Part shown: positions 47,140-60,363 of the stretch, piece by piece
Numbering within the stretch: the stretch's first letter is position 1
Layout of the letters: every line of letters begins with the position of its first letter
NCBI GenBank assembly: GCA_036365515.1
Contig: CM070873.1
Coordinates: 21,689,257 to 21,753,256 of the forward strand
Direction of reading: 5' to 3'
From: Torymus aiolomorphi
Taxonomy: Eukaryota > Arthropoda > Insecta > Hymenoptera > Torymidae
DNA: 64,000 nucleotides
Position numbers and translations under genes: made by a program
Notes under the pieces: model-generated
The model's database searches: none
What the model saw: the letters and a program-made list of their open reading frames with translations, nothing else
What the model was told of the DNA's origin: nothing

Positions 47140-49518
47140 GTTCTTTATTTGCATATTGTGACTGTGTACATAAAGTGAAGACTTCAAGTTTTTTCCTGCA
47201 ACGTTAGTCATTCTTTTTTTTTATTATCTCGTCTATCGCGCTACTAGTATTATTTTTTTTTACAACCATTAAAGCCAACAAAGTAGATCTTTAAATGCAA
47301 ACAATTTTTCCGTTTCCTCGAGTTCAATACAAATATATTATGATTATTTTTTCAAATGGGAACTTGTAGCAAATTGCATTACAAAAAGAAATAGTAAAGT
47401 TGTTTCATCTATTTATCCATTTTTGTTTTAAAGTTTTTTAAAAGAATGAAATTTATTTCTTTTTTGTTATTTTGCAAATATTTATGAAGTTAAAATGTCA
47501 GTAATGAAGAAATAAATAAAGTAATAAACAATCTGAATAGATTGTGTATTACTTTATTTATTTCTTTTTTCAACAACTGACAATATTTACATTCCTCTCT
47601 GACAATGACTGCAATACACTAGCAAAACGTTAAACAAAAATTATTTTTTAAAAATTCTCAATCGTCAGTACACAGAATTACAATCGCTTACTCTACTTAC
47701 AACGCTTCCCAAAAGTTTAATATCCCCCCTCGTCAAACCCTCCTGGAACGAGAACAATCTTCGCACTCCCGAGATCGATATCTCCTCGGCGCTCCACAGC
47801 AGCAGCAGCTTTTTGGAAGTCATTCGAGCCAACGCTTCATCGTCGAAGTGTATACATATATACGAGAGGGTAAGTCTCCCCCTGCCGTTTTATCGGCGTG
47901 GTTACACGAGCGTGACGCCGATAAAGAGAGAGCTGTCCTTTGCATTGCCTGCAAGATGAAATTTTCGTGGAGTTCGGCCGAGTTACGCAACGCTGCTTTG
48001 ATTTTCCGAGGGTCGCAAGGGATTCGTTGGTAATGAAACTTATATATACGTGCATATTTGTTTCATTGTTTACGAGACTTTAAAGGTTTTTAAAAGTTTT
48101 CGAAGTGTAAAATAAATAAACATGTAATACTTGAGTATATACTTAAATTGTAGAAGTTATTGCTTGTTGTCTTCGACAAATTTTGTGGTGTAATTCGGAT
48201 AAAGAACGTGTTTTTTTACTTGGGAGTAACTTTTTTTTTATTGCAAAATAATTACGTCGTTGAAATATAAGAAAAAGAAAAAGAAATACAAAAAATTATT
48301 ATGAAACACCATTGCAAAGTTTTTTTTTTAAATCTACGTGCTTATTTAACAAGCGAGCAGTATTGTTAAGTAACCGTAAACAATTTATGACTTTGATAAG
48401 CATTGTGCAGGGAATAAATTACTTTACTAATTCCTAATTTTTACCATTTAATTGTTTTACAAATTCGAGGAAAAGAATTTTGAAGCCTTTTTTCAACAAA
48501 ACGTTCCTAATTACCGCACATTGACTAATTTTTTTATTTCAAGTATAAAAGAGACATCGTGGAGTTTGATTTTGGAATATTCAAATATCTATGCACTTAT
48601 TTCAATATGACACGTTAATTAACGTTGCTGATATGTTTAAAAACTATTCTTTCTCGACCTCTTCTATCCAGTCTCTACTTTTTATTTACATAATTATTAT
48701 TAATTTAATTTGATTTCATAATCCTCAAATGAATAAACAGTTTTTGTCTACTTCTAACTTTAGAAGTTTATCTTTTATAGGACAGTCAAAACATTCTTAA
48801 AAATGGTACACCAACATTTATTAAAATACGCATTTCGCTTACTTTCTCCTTAATAAAATTGAAAAGAGTGCGCGAAGCGCACCGCATTACACTACCCACA
48901 ATAAATAACCAGCACGCACAACTCCTTAAATTCCAACGACAGCTCATTTTCTCAAAACGAGACGGCATTTCACCAGCACACGCCCAAATCCCCATCTTTC
49001 TTCCATCCAGCCCACCTTTCCGAAAAGTATCCCATTCAACTTGCAGCAGCAGCAGCAGCAGCCGCAGCGCAGCTATATACACAATGCGGTTCCCCGGCTT
49101 CATAACGCGTGCGCGAGAAAAGCCGAAAGAAACCGGACGCCGCGTCAATGGTGGCGCAGGTAGGAGAAAGACCGGTCGCCCCGCTATAACGATTGTAATT
49201 GAATAAACGCCACGCGAGTGCGGATTTATTTCAGCAGAGGAGGGATTTTGAGTTACGGAGGCGCGAGGGGTGTGGAAGGCTCATTAAGAGGGGGCTTTGA
49301 ATGAGCCGAGGGTTTTTTTTCCTTGCCGAAGGAATTGTCAGATGTAGATAATGGATTTTTTGCTGGATTCTATTTTGTCTTTGGAATACATTTGTACGGT
49401 TGGCGATTCAATTATATGCGAGGCGTTGGGTTTTAATAAATTAAAACTACTCTCTACGTCTGTCGGAATTAAGCATTTATTGAAGTAAGAGTTAAACTGG
49501 CATCGCTTGCAATATGTG
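47140..49518. other. Non-coding; two skewed islands
   Basis: Islands at about 47660-48060 and 48780-49450, the latter with a CAG run at 49042-49062, separated by AT-rich DNA. No gene recognised. The two ORFs at 48786-49206 overlap on opposite strands and are not convincing. Confidence 0.5.
47506..47570. repeat. Near-perfect AT-rich hairpin
   Basis: A 27-bp arm (AGAAATAAATAAAGTAATA then ACAATCT) is followed by the 4-base loop GAAT and its complement with a single mismatch. Outer sequence also pairs loosely (GTCAG/CTGAC). It lies about 370 bp beyond the last candidate poly(A) signal. It may be a tiny MITE or an RNA-stem-forming 3'-end element. Confidence 0.6.
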
Positions 49519-49520
49519 TA

Positions 49521-51691
49521 AGGTAAAAGTACCGTTTATGGAACAGTTTTTGCTAGTTTAAAGTTTGAATTGAGATTAAAACTATTGTAAAGGAGTAATA
49601 TTTACAATTTTTGGATATAAATCGATGGGGTAAAGATCAAAGATTAAAATGAGACCTTAAAAAAGCAAATTGAATACGAATTGTAATTGTAATTATTACA
49701 ATTAAAAAACCAAACCGACACCAAATACGTATTATGGAACGACATTCTTACAGATTGTCTCCCCGTTCCATAATCGATGTCCCCATTTTGGAGCAGTATA
49801 GAAATCAGTTTTAATTTAATAACTTATGTACTGTTTTATTTACAATAAGTGGCTTATGATATACAAATGATGATTTTAAATTTTTTATAATTTTTTTATT
49901 AAAAAACATGAATACAAAATACAATTTTAAACGTATCAAATTAACACAATAATTGCATACAACTTAGAATACTTAATACTTATTTTTAAATATCTGAAAT
50001 TACAATTAATTTATTTTTTGGTTTGGATATGTTATTTGCTACACTATTTTCATTTCGAGTATAGTCTCTTCTTCCATCGTATTATTTTTTAAGTTATTTT
50101 CAGGATTACTCGAGTGAAGATTTATTTTTTCAGAAGTTATTACACTTTCTTGACAAATCTCATTATTGACTGATAGATTCTTATGTTTGATCATTGTACA
50201 CTATATTGCAGATGGAGAAAAAACTCCTAAAAAAATTCAATATGATTAAAATAAGAAAAATGTTAATACAGTTACATGAATAATTTTCAATTAGATTGTA
50301 CGAACCCCATTGACTTAGTTTCTCAATCAAATTTTCTGTTGTAAAATCTTCACAGTTATCGAGTAACCATTCTTCATTTAGTATGCAATTATCCTTATTT
50401 AAACTGTTGCTTAGTTCTATACTACTTTTCTATATGAGGTGATAAAAGTTTAGACGAGCCAGGTCTTGAAGGAGATTCTTGTGGATCTTTACAGCTCTGT
50501 GGAGAGATGTGGCTGGACATTCAATTTAGCTGCAATTTGCAGTGCAGCATTAACTGCATTGAAAGCTTTTTTGCAATTGTAATGCAGAATACAGTCTCCT
50601 TTTGATTTTTAGTTTCCTTTTGTCTGGTTGAACTTTCTTGCGAATAATTTTGTTGTGCTAAGCATTCTTTTTTAACATCTCTTTAATATCTTCGGTAGTC
50701 TCATTTTATTTGTCTTATGTTGTGCCTTTATTTTTTTTCTTCGCTGTCATTTTTCTTGAGTTTCATAAAATCTGTAAAAAATAAAAAACAAATTTCTAAA
50801 GGAATGTAACTTATAAAAACTGAATTTTTATGAAATGTATAGGTTAGGTTTGTTATTTGTGTTTCACAATCAGAATTTCACAAAAAAATATATACTTACT
50901 TATTAGTAAAATGATGCAGAAAACTCAAATGATTGTTCACGCACGTCTCAAGATAATGTTAAATAATAAATAACTTTAAAACTGTTGAGTGAAAACGCGC
51001 TTCATAAAGGGGACATGCTTAGAAACAGAGGTCCCCGATCTTGGAACACCACCTTTGGCTCTTCCATAAACTCGGACTACGCTCGTTTGTATGCGGCAAT
51101 TATGAAACACGAAAATATTTATTGAAAATCTTTACTGTTGCAGAAAAACTACTGTAAAACTTTAATCTATGAGTAAAAAACTGCATATTATAAAAAGATT
51201 GATATTTGGAAAGTGTTGGAGTGCATAGTTACAGTTAATGAAATAAAGCGTGTGAAACCAGCACCATTGACTTCAACAGCCACAGATTTGAGTCGATCTC
51301 AGAATACACGCAGTTTTTAAATTATAATTATCGTGTAGAAATGTGAATATCTTTGCATATTACATAATAAACCTTCACTATATTCAGATAACATTTTGAT
51401 ATTGTTTATCTGTATCATTAATAGACTTTATACCACTCTAACCTCAAAATCACAACTTTGATATGATTTTTCGGCGCTCGTGGTATAAAATACCGTTCGA
51501 AACTAGTGCGTAAGTCGATTATTTAGGTGGTGTGGCTTTTTCGCACTCGCTTCGCTGGTGCAAAAAGTCACACCAGCTAAATAATCGACTTCCCCACCCG
51601 TGTCGAAATGTACTATTATTTTACTATATTTCAAACTGTTCCATGAAGGGGTCACGATTTGAGCGATGTTTCATAATGGGTACTTTTACCT
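49521..51691 (-). mobile_element. 2.17-kb TA-flanked TIR transposon relic, possibly pogo-like
   Basis: Ends AGGTAAAAGTACC and GGTACTTTTACCT with TA on both sides (49519-49520, 51692-51693), as for Tc1/mariner/pogo transposons. The ends remain similar further in. TTATGGAAC-type motifs recur near both ends (for example 49537, 49734, 49771, 51059, 51641) and may be transposase-binding repeats. On the minus strand near 50570-50490 a broken reading frame encodes NAVNAALQIAAKLNVQP, reminiscent of the helix-turn-helix start of pogo-type transposases, then stops. No intact transposase. Family assignment is tentative. Confidence 0.55.
51507..51595. repeat. Hairpin repeat nested in the 2.17-kb element
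   Basis: AAGTCGATTATTTAGGTGGT and its inverse flank a CTCGCTTCGCT loop; arms of about 35 bp. The right-hand continuation resembles that of the hairpin at 29413-29545, so both belong to a dispersed palindromic family. Confidence 0.6.
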
Positions 51692-51694
51692 TAA

Positions 51695-51843
51695 CCTTTA
51701 GAGGACGGGATGGCCCCTATACGGGCCATGCCCATGATCGACCCTTTACATGTGTTAGTTTTGAGATGTGAGACATCACAAAAACTCGATTTCTATAGAA
51801 AAGTGAGAGAAAACAGTAAACCCAAATCCCCGTCCTCTAAAGG
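51695..51843. mobile_element. TTAA-flanked short MITE, copy 2
   Basis: 149 bp between TTAA sites (51691-51694, 51844-51847). Ends CCTTTAGAGGACGGGA and TCCCCGTCCTCTAAAGG. Its interior (CCCATGATCGA) is shared with the copy at 60221. Its left TTAA overlaps the TA of the 2.17-kb element, so it inserted exactly at that element's edge. Confidence 0.8.
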
Positions 51844-51847
51844 TTAA

Positions 51848-52592
51848 TATCACTTGCTGCAGAATTGATTTTGCTTGCTGATGTATTTTTAAATGGAAAT
51901 GTTGCGATTGAAAGTCATCTTAGATGCAATTGCCAATAACTTAATAGATGCGGTAAAACGGATATTTATATCAGAACTGAAAAGGATCACAGCGTTATTT
52001 TCAATGAAAAGATTAGTTAATAATTCAGTAAGATCTCCAACAAAAATGACATGATACTAATCAATAAACAATCTGGTACCTGACGACCTGTCATTTACAA
52101 GTAACAATTCTACATTAAAGACTCTTTTCACTGTCAGAGTTTCAGGATAAAATTAAGCGAAAGTACATATTTTACATTCAAAGGATCAAACTATGATTTC
52201 ATTCAAATATCATCATCAACGACTCACACCTTACCTCTAGACATACTTTATCACGTTTTTGCTATCTCCTTTCTCCCGCGCCTCGATTTGTACAAATCGC
52301 ACACGACTCAAGCGTTAGAATATCCATCGACACAACTCGCAAGATCCCACATCAGACCCATTGTTGTCCGCGGCCTCCATGGCAAAAGTAATAACCGATT
52401 GCGGAGCTCTCAAGCAACGCTCTACCACTGCCTTTCTAACCTAACCTAGCCTCGCCTCGCGCGCACTTGTTTCTCTCTCCACCTCCGGAAAAGCGGATCG
52501 GCCGTGCCGATATAGCCGGCGCATTAATCAGCGAGTCTTAATTCCTCGGCGACACGCCCGCGCTTGATTTCCCATAAATATTCTCGCAGGCC

Positions 52593-52627
<35 letters not shown>

Positions 52628-52944
52628 TCGGTATCGAGCTGTTTAGGCGGGATTTTTTTACGAGGGAGGGAGGGAGGGAGGAGTAATATTTTCTCAGGGC
52701 GCGAGAGCTGCTGGTGGAATTATTAACGAGGGTTGGGCTCGAACAATGGGCTTTGCTGAGTCACTGTGCCGTGGACGGGAATCGCGTGAATTGGTTTAAA
52801 AGCGTGTAATTTTGCCTGATTAGGTGGCATTAGTGGAGAGTAAGTGTTGTGTGGTGTAGTGTTATTATCGTGGAACTTTGATATTTTCAGATTGGTGGAT
52901 TATTGTGATTGGTGCCTGACGTCATAAGGTTTGATTGTGATTTT
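51848..52944. other. Non-coding; one skewed island
   Basis: AT-rich to about 52200, then an island (C-rich left arm 52210-52480; GA run 52599-52627; GGGA tetranucleotide run about 52664-52681; G-rich right arm to about 52920). No gene recognised. Confidence 0.5.
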
Positions 52945-52952
52945 CGATTCAC

Positions 52953-53173
52953 ATGAGCCTGAAGTTTGCAACGTTGAAGTGTAACGAAATAAAAAAAAAT
53001 AATTTTACATCAAGGTTATATTAATTACTATTAATTTTTTTTGTAAATTTAGTGTTGCATAGTATTAAATAACTTGATGACAAAGGTTTAGATAAAATTT
53101 TCTTTAATAACTGTAATTAATTGTAAAAAATAGTTTTGTTGCATTCCAACGAGATGCAAACTTCAGAGTCATC
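52953..53173 (+). mobile_element. hAT-type MITE (family 1), copy E
   Basis: Starts ATGAGCCTGAAGTTTGCAAC and ends CTTCAGAGTCATC, with a core as in copy A. Exact 8-bp duplication CGATTCAC (52945-52952 and 53174-53181). More diverged than copy A and with small indels. Confidence 0.8.
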
Positions 53174-53181
53174 CGATTCAC

Positions 53182-55203
53182 ACACTAACAATGGATGTGG
53201 AATTGTTCAATATTCACTTGCAGTACAGATACGAATGGTTCAGTTTGGCGTAAAATAAAAAGAAAGGAAAAACTCGTTTCCTAATGAACTTTAGAAACCC
53301 AGTTTCATAATAAGAACACTTGGTAGATTTTGACCTCAGATATTCTACGATTACGTGGCAGCGTTTAAAAGTTACTCCACGCCGATAGCCACGGCCAGGC
53401 CAGTTTCTTTAGCAGACTCGCCCTCCTTTATTTTCCTTTCCAAATGTTTATTTTTTTATCTCCGTTCCGGAGAAAAGTTTCCTTTGCCAGTTACTAAATC
53501 ACCAGTACTGCCCTGATATCAGACAATGTTCACTTTACGTGGTGAATACGTGGTTCAGTTTCTGCGTCATTAAAAGAAAATCAATAAAGAAGTCGAAAAT
53601 ATTTGCTTTATTATACACTGAATTTATCAATGAACGTTTATTTGTTAATGTTTAAAGCGGAATTTGAGGAATTTTTTGAGGTACATATATTTTTGTGTGC
53701 ATTTTGACATTTCACATTATTTTAACTGATAAAATTTTATTTTTATATCTTCGCAGTATGCTCATTCCATTGAATTGAATTTAAATCGATTAAATGCAAA
53801 ATTATTCACAGTATTAATTCCTTTTAAAAATCGTTAAAAAGTATTTGTTTGTTGGTGTGTGGCAACAAAGTACCTGAAATTCCGCTTGAAAATAAAATTT
53901 TATAGTGATATAATCTCTCACACATATTTTCAAAGTAAATAAGTAGGACGTTGGACATTTTCGATAAATCGTTCTTTCCTCACTTTATTTATGAAAAATT
54001 TAAAAAGCCTTATAAACACAAATGCATTCAATAATCGACATTGAATATTGAAATTTACTGGCATATCAGGTATTTCGAAATTGCAGAACGTCTATTATTG
54101 AGAATAAATTCATAAGTAGCACACCTAAGTATACGGCAATTCTTTGATGCAATTTTAGCGTAATCTTTCCTACCGTTATCCGGAAAAGAGAGGATAAGTT
54201 GTTTTGGAAAATGTCACATTTTCGAGAATTCCATAATCGGCATCTTAGTTTACAATTATTTGTTGTATAAATAAACAAATTGAGAAAAAATTTATTTTTA
54301 TACTCTTTTCACCTACATTTCTGCTTTTTCATCGTAATAAGTACATTTAATTGGATTCCACTATTAAAATACGTTCACGCTATCGACCCGTACCCAAATA
54401 TCAAAAGTTCCATTACCACGCAGTTCGAAACTAATGTAAATCACGCCGGCAAACCCACATTCATCATAATTCGGCGTCCCAAAAGCCCGGGCAAAGTTTT
54501 CAGCGCAGCAAACAAAAAGCCACATCCGAGCGTGAAACTCGCGAGTCTCTCCCTGACCGGGTCACGTCGATTACAACAACCACGCGGCGGCCTCCTCCCT
54601 CGCCTCTCTCCAGCCCCGTCGACGGAAAAAAGCCCGTCGGCCTCCTCGCGCGCGAGTGCCGCTAGATAAGAGATAATAATAATTGAACGCTGCTGACGTC
54701 AGCGGTAATGACATTGTTCCGTTACAAAACCGGCCGCGCGCGAGCGATCGAGTCGAAGGCCCTTTTTAGCGCCGCGCGCGCACGCGCGTGTGTCTTGTGG
54801 CCGCGCGAAATTCGTGCCGCGTGTGTGCCACTTTTTGCGCGAATTGCGCCGGCACGCGCCCGCCGTCGTGAAGCTGGAGGTTTTTTTTTTCTTTTCAGGC
54901 GGTGAGAGAGCGGGTTTATTGGGTTGTTTGCATTGGTGGAGAGGTCTTTTTTTGGGAAGAGGGAATGAGGCAACAGAATTTTTGTATAATAAAAATAAGG
55001 GAATGGTATGTAGGATTGGTTTGGAAGATTCAAATTTTTGAGATGTTTATGTGTAAGATTAAGAACGTGAAAGAAAACTTTTAAGTAGGTATCAATTTCT
55101 AGTATTGAAAATATATTATGGGATTAAATGATATGTTAATAATCTAATAGGTGGTATTTCATGAGGGAATAAGACAAAATTATGTAATATTGTTGCTCAT
55201 TGA
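53182..55203. other. Non-coding; one skewed island
   Basis: Mainly AT-rich. Island at about 54370-55080. The 129-codon plus ORF at 54280 starts in AT-rich DNA with a hydrophobic stretch and continues into the island; it has no recognisable domain. A pyrimidine tract ending TTTTTCTTTTCAG (54897) looks like a 3' splice site but is followed by GCGGTGAG. Confidence 0.45.
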
Positions 55204-55356
55204 ACATCGTTGGAATGTAATAATATTTAAACAATTACTGTTATTTTAAGCTTATTTAAATTTTTGTAATATTTAGTGTTTTATAATATAATCATACCAT
55301 CAAAAGTTCAGTTTAATTGAATACATTATTTCGTTGCATTTCAACACTGCAAACTT
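55204..55356 (+). mobile_element. hAT-type MITE (family 1), copy F, degraded
   Basis: Partial copy: CATCGTTGGAATG at the left, the TTTAGTGTTTTATAATATA core, then ATTATTTCGTTGCATTTCAA and CTGCAAACTTAT at the right. Both extreme ends are lost and no duplication is visible. Confidence 0.65.
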
Positions 55357-55858
55357 ATGTTTTAAATAACAAAAATTAAAATTATTAATACTGAATAAAC
55401 TATTGTACAATTTCTCGATTTAAAACATTAGTTTTCAACAATAATTTATTATCGCTTTTGTACTAGTAAAATATTAACTTTATCAATATTGGCAGATATT
55501 GAAATTTCATGGCATGATTAAAACAGTACAGCCGGTATAATTCCACCGAAGCAAAAATAAACTGTTCAATAAAATAACGCCATTTAATTACGCCAATCAA
55601 ATAATACGCACACTTCCATTTCATTACATTACAACAATATTCATCGACAGCATATTTAAACTTTTTTCACAGCTCTCTTCCTCTCTCTCACTATGTAAAT
55701 TTTTCCCTCTGCCATTGCGCCGCGAGACGCACATAAATTAAGCCCCGGGCATTTTCCCGTGGCGTCGAGCAATAAATCGCACGCGAGCCGATGTAAAATT
55801 GTATTTTTAAAACAAACGCTTTAATCCGTAATATTAAATAAAAGCTCGACTGCCGCGC

Positions 55859-55859
55859 A

Positions 55860-55910
<51 letters not shown>
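55859..55910. repeat. (CT)n microsatellite
   Basis: About 26 CT units with one CTGT interruption. Confidence 0.95.
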
Positions 55911-55912
<2 letters not shown>

Positions 55913-56696
55913 GTCCCGACAAAGCAATTCATTACACAGCAGTTCAATTATATTTCAATTCCGTTTTATTTTCTGTCCCCCTCTCTCCCTTTCTCCCTTC
56001 CCCTCTGCCCATAAAGTCAATCACCTGTGGCCTGAAAAGAAATTAATTAAATCCCGTTTTTCTCCTTTTGTTATATATCGATTAATCCGACGCGGAGAAA
56101 GAGAGCGCGCGAGAAAGAGAGTAAGAGAGAGAGGCTCTAACTCCTTTTCTCCGTGAGACGGTAGAGGGGAAAAAATCAAAATCGAATTAGCGATATCTGA
56201 GGAAGAGAAAGAGGGAGAAAAAACGCACTCGTCGCTTTATATCTTTCATCTACGACGATTGATTCTGACAAAAAATGCAGAGGAAAAAAGGCAGCGGGGA
56301 AAACAATCGCGTGTATTGGTGCAAATTGGAGGATTTCAGACGAGCTCCTTTTCATTAGCCGCGCGACTGTGTGAAAAGAGAAAGAGGAAGATGGGAGGAG
56401 GAGGAGGAGGCACGAGAGTCTCGAGAACGGCACGATAATTTACGTACTAGCAGCGCGAGAGGGAGAGACTACTACTTTGCGCGTTTTCAGAAAAAGATGC
56501 GGCGACTTTTGTTTTGCCCCGCGAGCGATTAATGTTTCGCGCGGCGGGATGAAATTATGCGATTTTTCAACATATTTTGATTGTTCGAAGGGTTGGTGGT
56601 TATTACGTATTAAAAAGAAAAATTATTTTGAAATTGTTGATAATATTTAGTTGATAAGATTTTTTTCTATTTCTCGAATTATTGTATTTTAATTAT

Positions 56697-56720
56697 TTTA
56701 CGTTTCTCTTTTCAGGTAAG
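56697..56720 (+). promoter_or_regulatory. Candidate recursive-splicing (ratchet) site 3
   Basis: TTTTACGTTTCTCTTTTCAG is followed directly by GTAAG; junction 56715/56716, with TTTTAATTATT upstream as possible branch region. Same structure as the sites at 10045 and 25255. It lies downstream of the 693-codon gene, so it belongs either to a host gene that contains that gene in an intron or to another gene. Confidence 0.5.
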
Positions 56721-59460
56721 GAGTTTTTTATTGTGTTAACCATTGATACTCCACTGAACTTGAAAGGTAAAGTTTTTTGTTGTTAAGCGAATTTTCCATA
56801 CCACTTTTTCAGGACTTTGAGGTTATGTGTTATTCTTTCGCTTTTGTAAACTTGCAAGTGACAGCATAGAAAACCATACAATTACTTTTGTCACGTATAT
56901 TATGCTTGTAAAAAAAAAAAATTTGTTTCGAAGTGAGCCTCTTTTAAGAGAATGATGACGGAAATATGAAGCCGAAATAAAACCTTTGCGATTGCTCAAG
57001 TCCGTTTAAAAGGAGCTCGTGATTGGTCGACGGTGACGTTAGCTTTTCGCTTAAGGTCTTAGCTGATTAGTCCAAATAAAACCAACAAAGTATGGAATTA
57101 TGAAATATTTAAACTAAAAATATAAGTCATAAATAGTATTAATGACTTAAACTTTGGTTTCGTATAACAAAAAAGTATTTTATTTGTATAAGTTAATAAT
57201 GGAGGACTATGAATACTGTTCTTATTACAGTTAAATTTTTAACCTCCAAATTTTTGGAGGATTTTGTATAGGAATAAATGCAATCCAAGTTGCAATAAAA
57301 AATATTGGATAAATTTTCGGATGTTAAAATGTAAAATGCGCAGCGGTCCTGAACTTGTTAGTTAGACAAAAAAGTTTGCGTAACAAAGTTAAATTACGAT
57401 CAATGTCGAGTCTTCGTGCAAATAATGACTCACTGATAATTTTATCACAATACTGGTTTCGGGTTTGCTTATAAACCGTATATTATATTATCCTTGACAA
57501 ATAATTTAATTCTTTCATCATAAAATTTCATTTCACTTTTTCCTCCCAATCAACTTGACATTCCACAACAATCTAGTCAAACTCTCATCGTCGCAACATA
57601 ATCTGCCTTCTCACCGGCCAGAAACGATAAAACCAATAAAAAAAACTCATCCGCACGAAAACCAATAAAAGCTCATACACATCGCCAATGACGCTAAATC
57701 CCGCCCCCCACATCCCGCCACTTAAGCGACATCAAACGCAGTCGCGCGCCTGTAGAGCACCTTGGACACACATCGGAACGCGCGTAATCGCTCTCCTCGC
57801 CGCCGCCGCCGCGGCTAATCGCCGGATGCCGAATCCAGTTTGCGCCGATAGCGCGCGCCTGTACTATCCGCCTCGATCCCGCGGCGCGCACGCGCATAAT
57901 TAAGTGGTAGTGCGCGCGCGTGAGTATACTTTCGCTCTCTCGCGCGACGGCGGTGATTTTCGCGCGAGAACCGAAGCGGTTCACTCTCCCTCTCGACAGC
58001 TTTGTTTCCCGTTTTGGGATGGTGAGCTGGAATTGGCGAGCTTTTTTATTTCGTTTGGTAATGGGGAATCAATGGGTGCGAATGTGGTAGAAGAAATATT
58101 GTCTGTTTTAGTTTTAAAAAATTTAGGGTTTTATTGCAAAATTACGTATTTGTATCGTTGCTTTGATATTGCTATGATACTGTAGTAATATCACTGCTAG
58201 ATTTTTTATTAAATATTATTAGTTGTGCTAATATCAATGAAAAAGGTTTATACAGTTTTTATCAAAGCTATAATGATTTTTAGAAAGTTCTATTTTATTA
58301 AAGCATTATTTTAGTAATATTAGAGTTAGGTTTGAATATATATATATAGCCATAGCACTACTTTAATATTAATACAGTATTATTACAATATCACTTTGTA
58401 AATAATTAAGTATATTCATTCAAAGTTGATGAAATTGCAGAAATGATGGAACAACATTTCGTTATTATCCCGAAATCAAGTCCCATTTCAAATGCGGCTA
58501 CATAAAACACGTATTTTTCGTACTCCGTAACTCTTTACAAATGTTCATCATTGCAAATCTTTTTTGTACGAAAATTTCCTTTGGCAAAAACGTCTGCACA
58601 TTCGTGCGCACCAACTCTTAGCCACCGCTGAAATAAAATTCGTATAACCACTTCACCTCCAAACGTCACCGACTCGCGCTGGCAGCATGCTCGGCATAAA
58701 ACCAGCGACTCGGCTAAACGACAATAGAAGACAAGGGACAAACACACGCGCGGGCTACATGCGATAAAAATGGGGGGGCCGCTCACGTGTGTGCGTATGT
58801 ATACGTGTGTTGGCTCGGCTCTTTTTCGCCGACGTCGGCCGACGCCTCTGCCAACCGACTTTTAACGACGCGAGAGATCTTGGCGCAAGCGGTTGACGCT
58901 CACCGGATATACTTGTCTCTCTTTCTCGAGGGAGACTGGTTTCGCCTGAGTGAGAGAGGGAGGAGGGGGCAGCTTGCCACGCGAATTTGCATTTCCAGCA
59001 TGCGTATATGTGAGGTGCGGTGGCGCGAGCGAGTACTGGAAAAGTGGGAATGTCAAGTTTTTTTGGCGGCTGCAGCGCTCTCTGAGGAGGCGTGGATTTT
59101 CTAAGGTTATTAACTTGAGAAGTATGCGCTGGATGGGTATCATTTTGCAATTATTTTTTAATTGACGCGGAGAGAGATTTAAGGAGGAAAATATTGAGAG
59201 CAAACGCATATTTTGTATATAGATTTTTTATGCAAACTTATATATGTTTCTTCTAACATTTAAAATGACGTTGATTTCGCGCCTTTGTATAGTGAACAAC
59301 CAATTGAAAACAGTCTTTTCAACTTATCTCTTAATTCACAACATTTTTACGTAAGAAGTTTATATATAATTTGAAATTTGTTCAACCATTACTTGACTGT
59401 TTTGTTAAAGTAAATATTTCGAATAATGAATGGTTTTCATGAAAAAATTTATTATTATTT

Positions 59461-60060
59461 ATTACAGTGAAAGCAACCTGCACATACACACCACTCCCAA
59501 ACTACAACCCATCCCTTAAAAACTAATTTCTCTACTCACTACACTACCCTCCTCCAGCCCAACCCCCAAGCACAACAAACTTCACCTCACCGCACCTCTC
59601 CAACCGCCCAAACACACAGCTATAACACACACTATTTAAGCCCGCAGCTCTGCGCCTCTAAACTCGGTGAACTTGTCCTCGAATCTCGTTTCACGCGACG
59701 CCGGCTCTCATACGGATTGGCCCGATTGGCGCGATTGATTCTCTCTCGCGCGCACGCATCGCCCGCTCGACCCGGTAAATGAAGGACGATGCCCCTCGAG
59801 GGAGAGGGAGACCATTAATCAGACACGAGCGCGCAAAGTGGCGAGCCTCTCGGATGTGCGCGCCAGGGGTATTTTGGACGGTGGCCCCTCACTCTCTCGC
59901 TCTCGGTTTGCGCGAGGAAGTGGATTGCGAGGAGGTGGCTCGTGTTTGGTTAAAGGCGAGGGCGGCTGGCTGTTGATTAAGGTTGCGTTTGCTGATTGGT
60001 CTTTTTTTGAGGGATTATATGTTTTAATGAAAGTACGTATTTTGACGTAATTGTAAAGAT
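59461..60060. other. Dyad-symmetric GC-skew island (type example 3)
   Basis: Plus-strand counts: 59461-59580 has 6 G and 49 C; 59941-60060 has 36 G and 10 C. CpG-rich centre (about 59680-59870). Confidence 0.75.
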
Positions 60061-60220
60061 CTAATCTTAAAGTTAGTTCTTGACTTATTTTTATAATATG
60101 GTATTACACAATGTTCATCTTATGTTATATTGAATATTGAAATATTGTATTAAAGTTTTATGATGATTTGAGGAGATCTTGAAAAATTGTATTAAAGTTT
60201 TGTGATGAATGATTTCTCAA

Positions 60221-60359
60221 CCTTTAGAAGGTCGGAAAGCCAGTATGTTGGCTCAACCCATGATCGATACTTCACACATGGTTAATCCATGATATATAAG
60301 ATACTTTTTACGCATTTCCTTAGAACGATCGCGTACCCCAAATTTCGGTCCTCTAAAGG
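60221..60359. mobile_element. TTAA-type short MITE, copy 3
   Basis: 139 bp; ends CCTTTAGAAGGTCGG and GGTCCTCTAAAGG. TTAA follows at the right (60360-60363), but TCAA precedes at the left, probably a point change. The interior CCCATGATCGATACTTCACA is shared with copy 2. Confidence 0.75.
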
Positions 60360-60363
60360 TTAA

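Larger units (their letters stand above)
55357..60216. other. Long non-coding stretch with skewed islands
   Basis: No gene recognised. Islands lie at about 55560-56620 (with the CT tract), 57530-58130, 58560-59130 and 59461-60060. AT-rich spacers between them hold only the splice-like site at 56715. The plus ORF 57688-57903 and the overlapping pairs at 58755-59209 are island artefacts. Confidence 0.5.

Noticed and set aside
54280..54669. Plus ORF of 129 codons with a signal-peptide-like start
   Set aside because: The hydrophobic start is AT-rich DNA and the rest is CpG-island composition; no conserved motif.
54885..54905. Strong pyrimidine tract plus CAG followed by GCGGTGAG as a 3-nt microexon or ratchet site
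   Set aside because: The 5' splice site is not directly fused and is weak; could be chance beside a T run.
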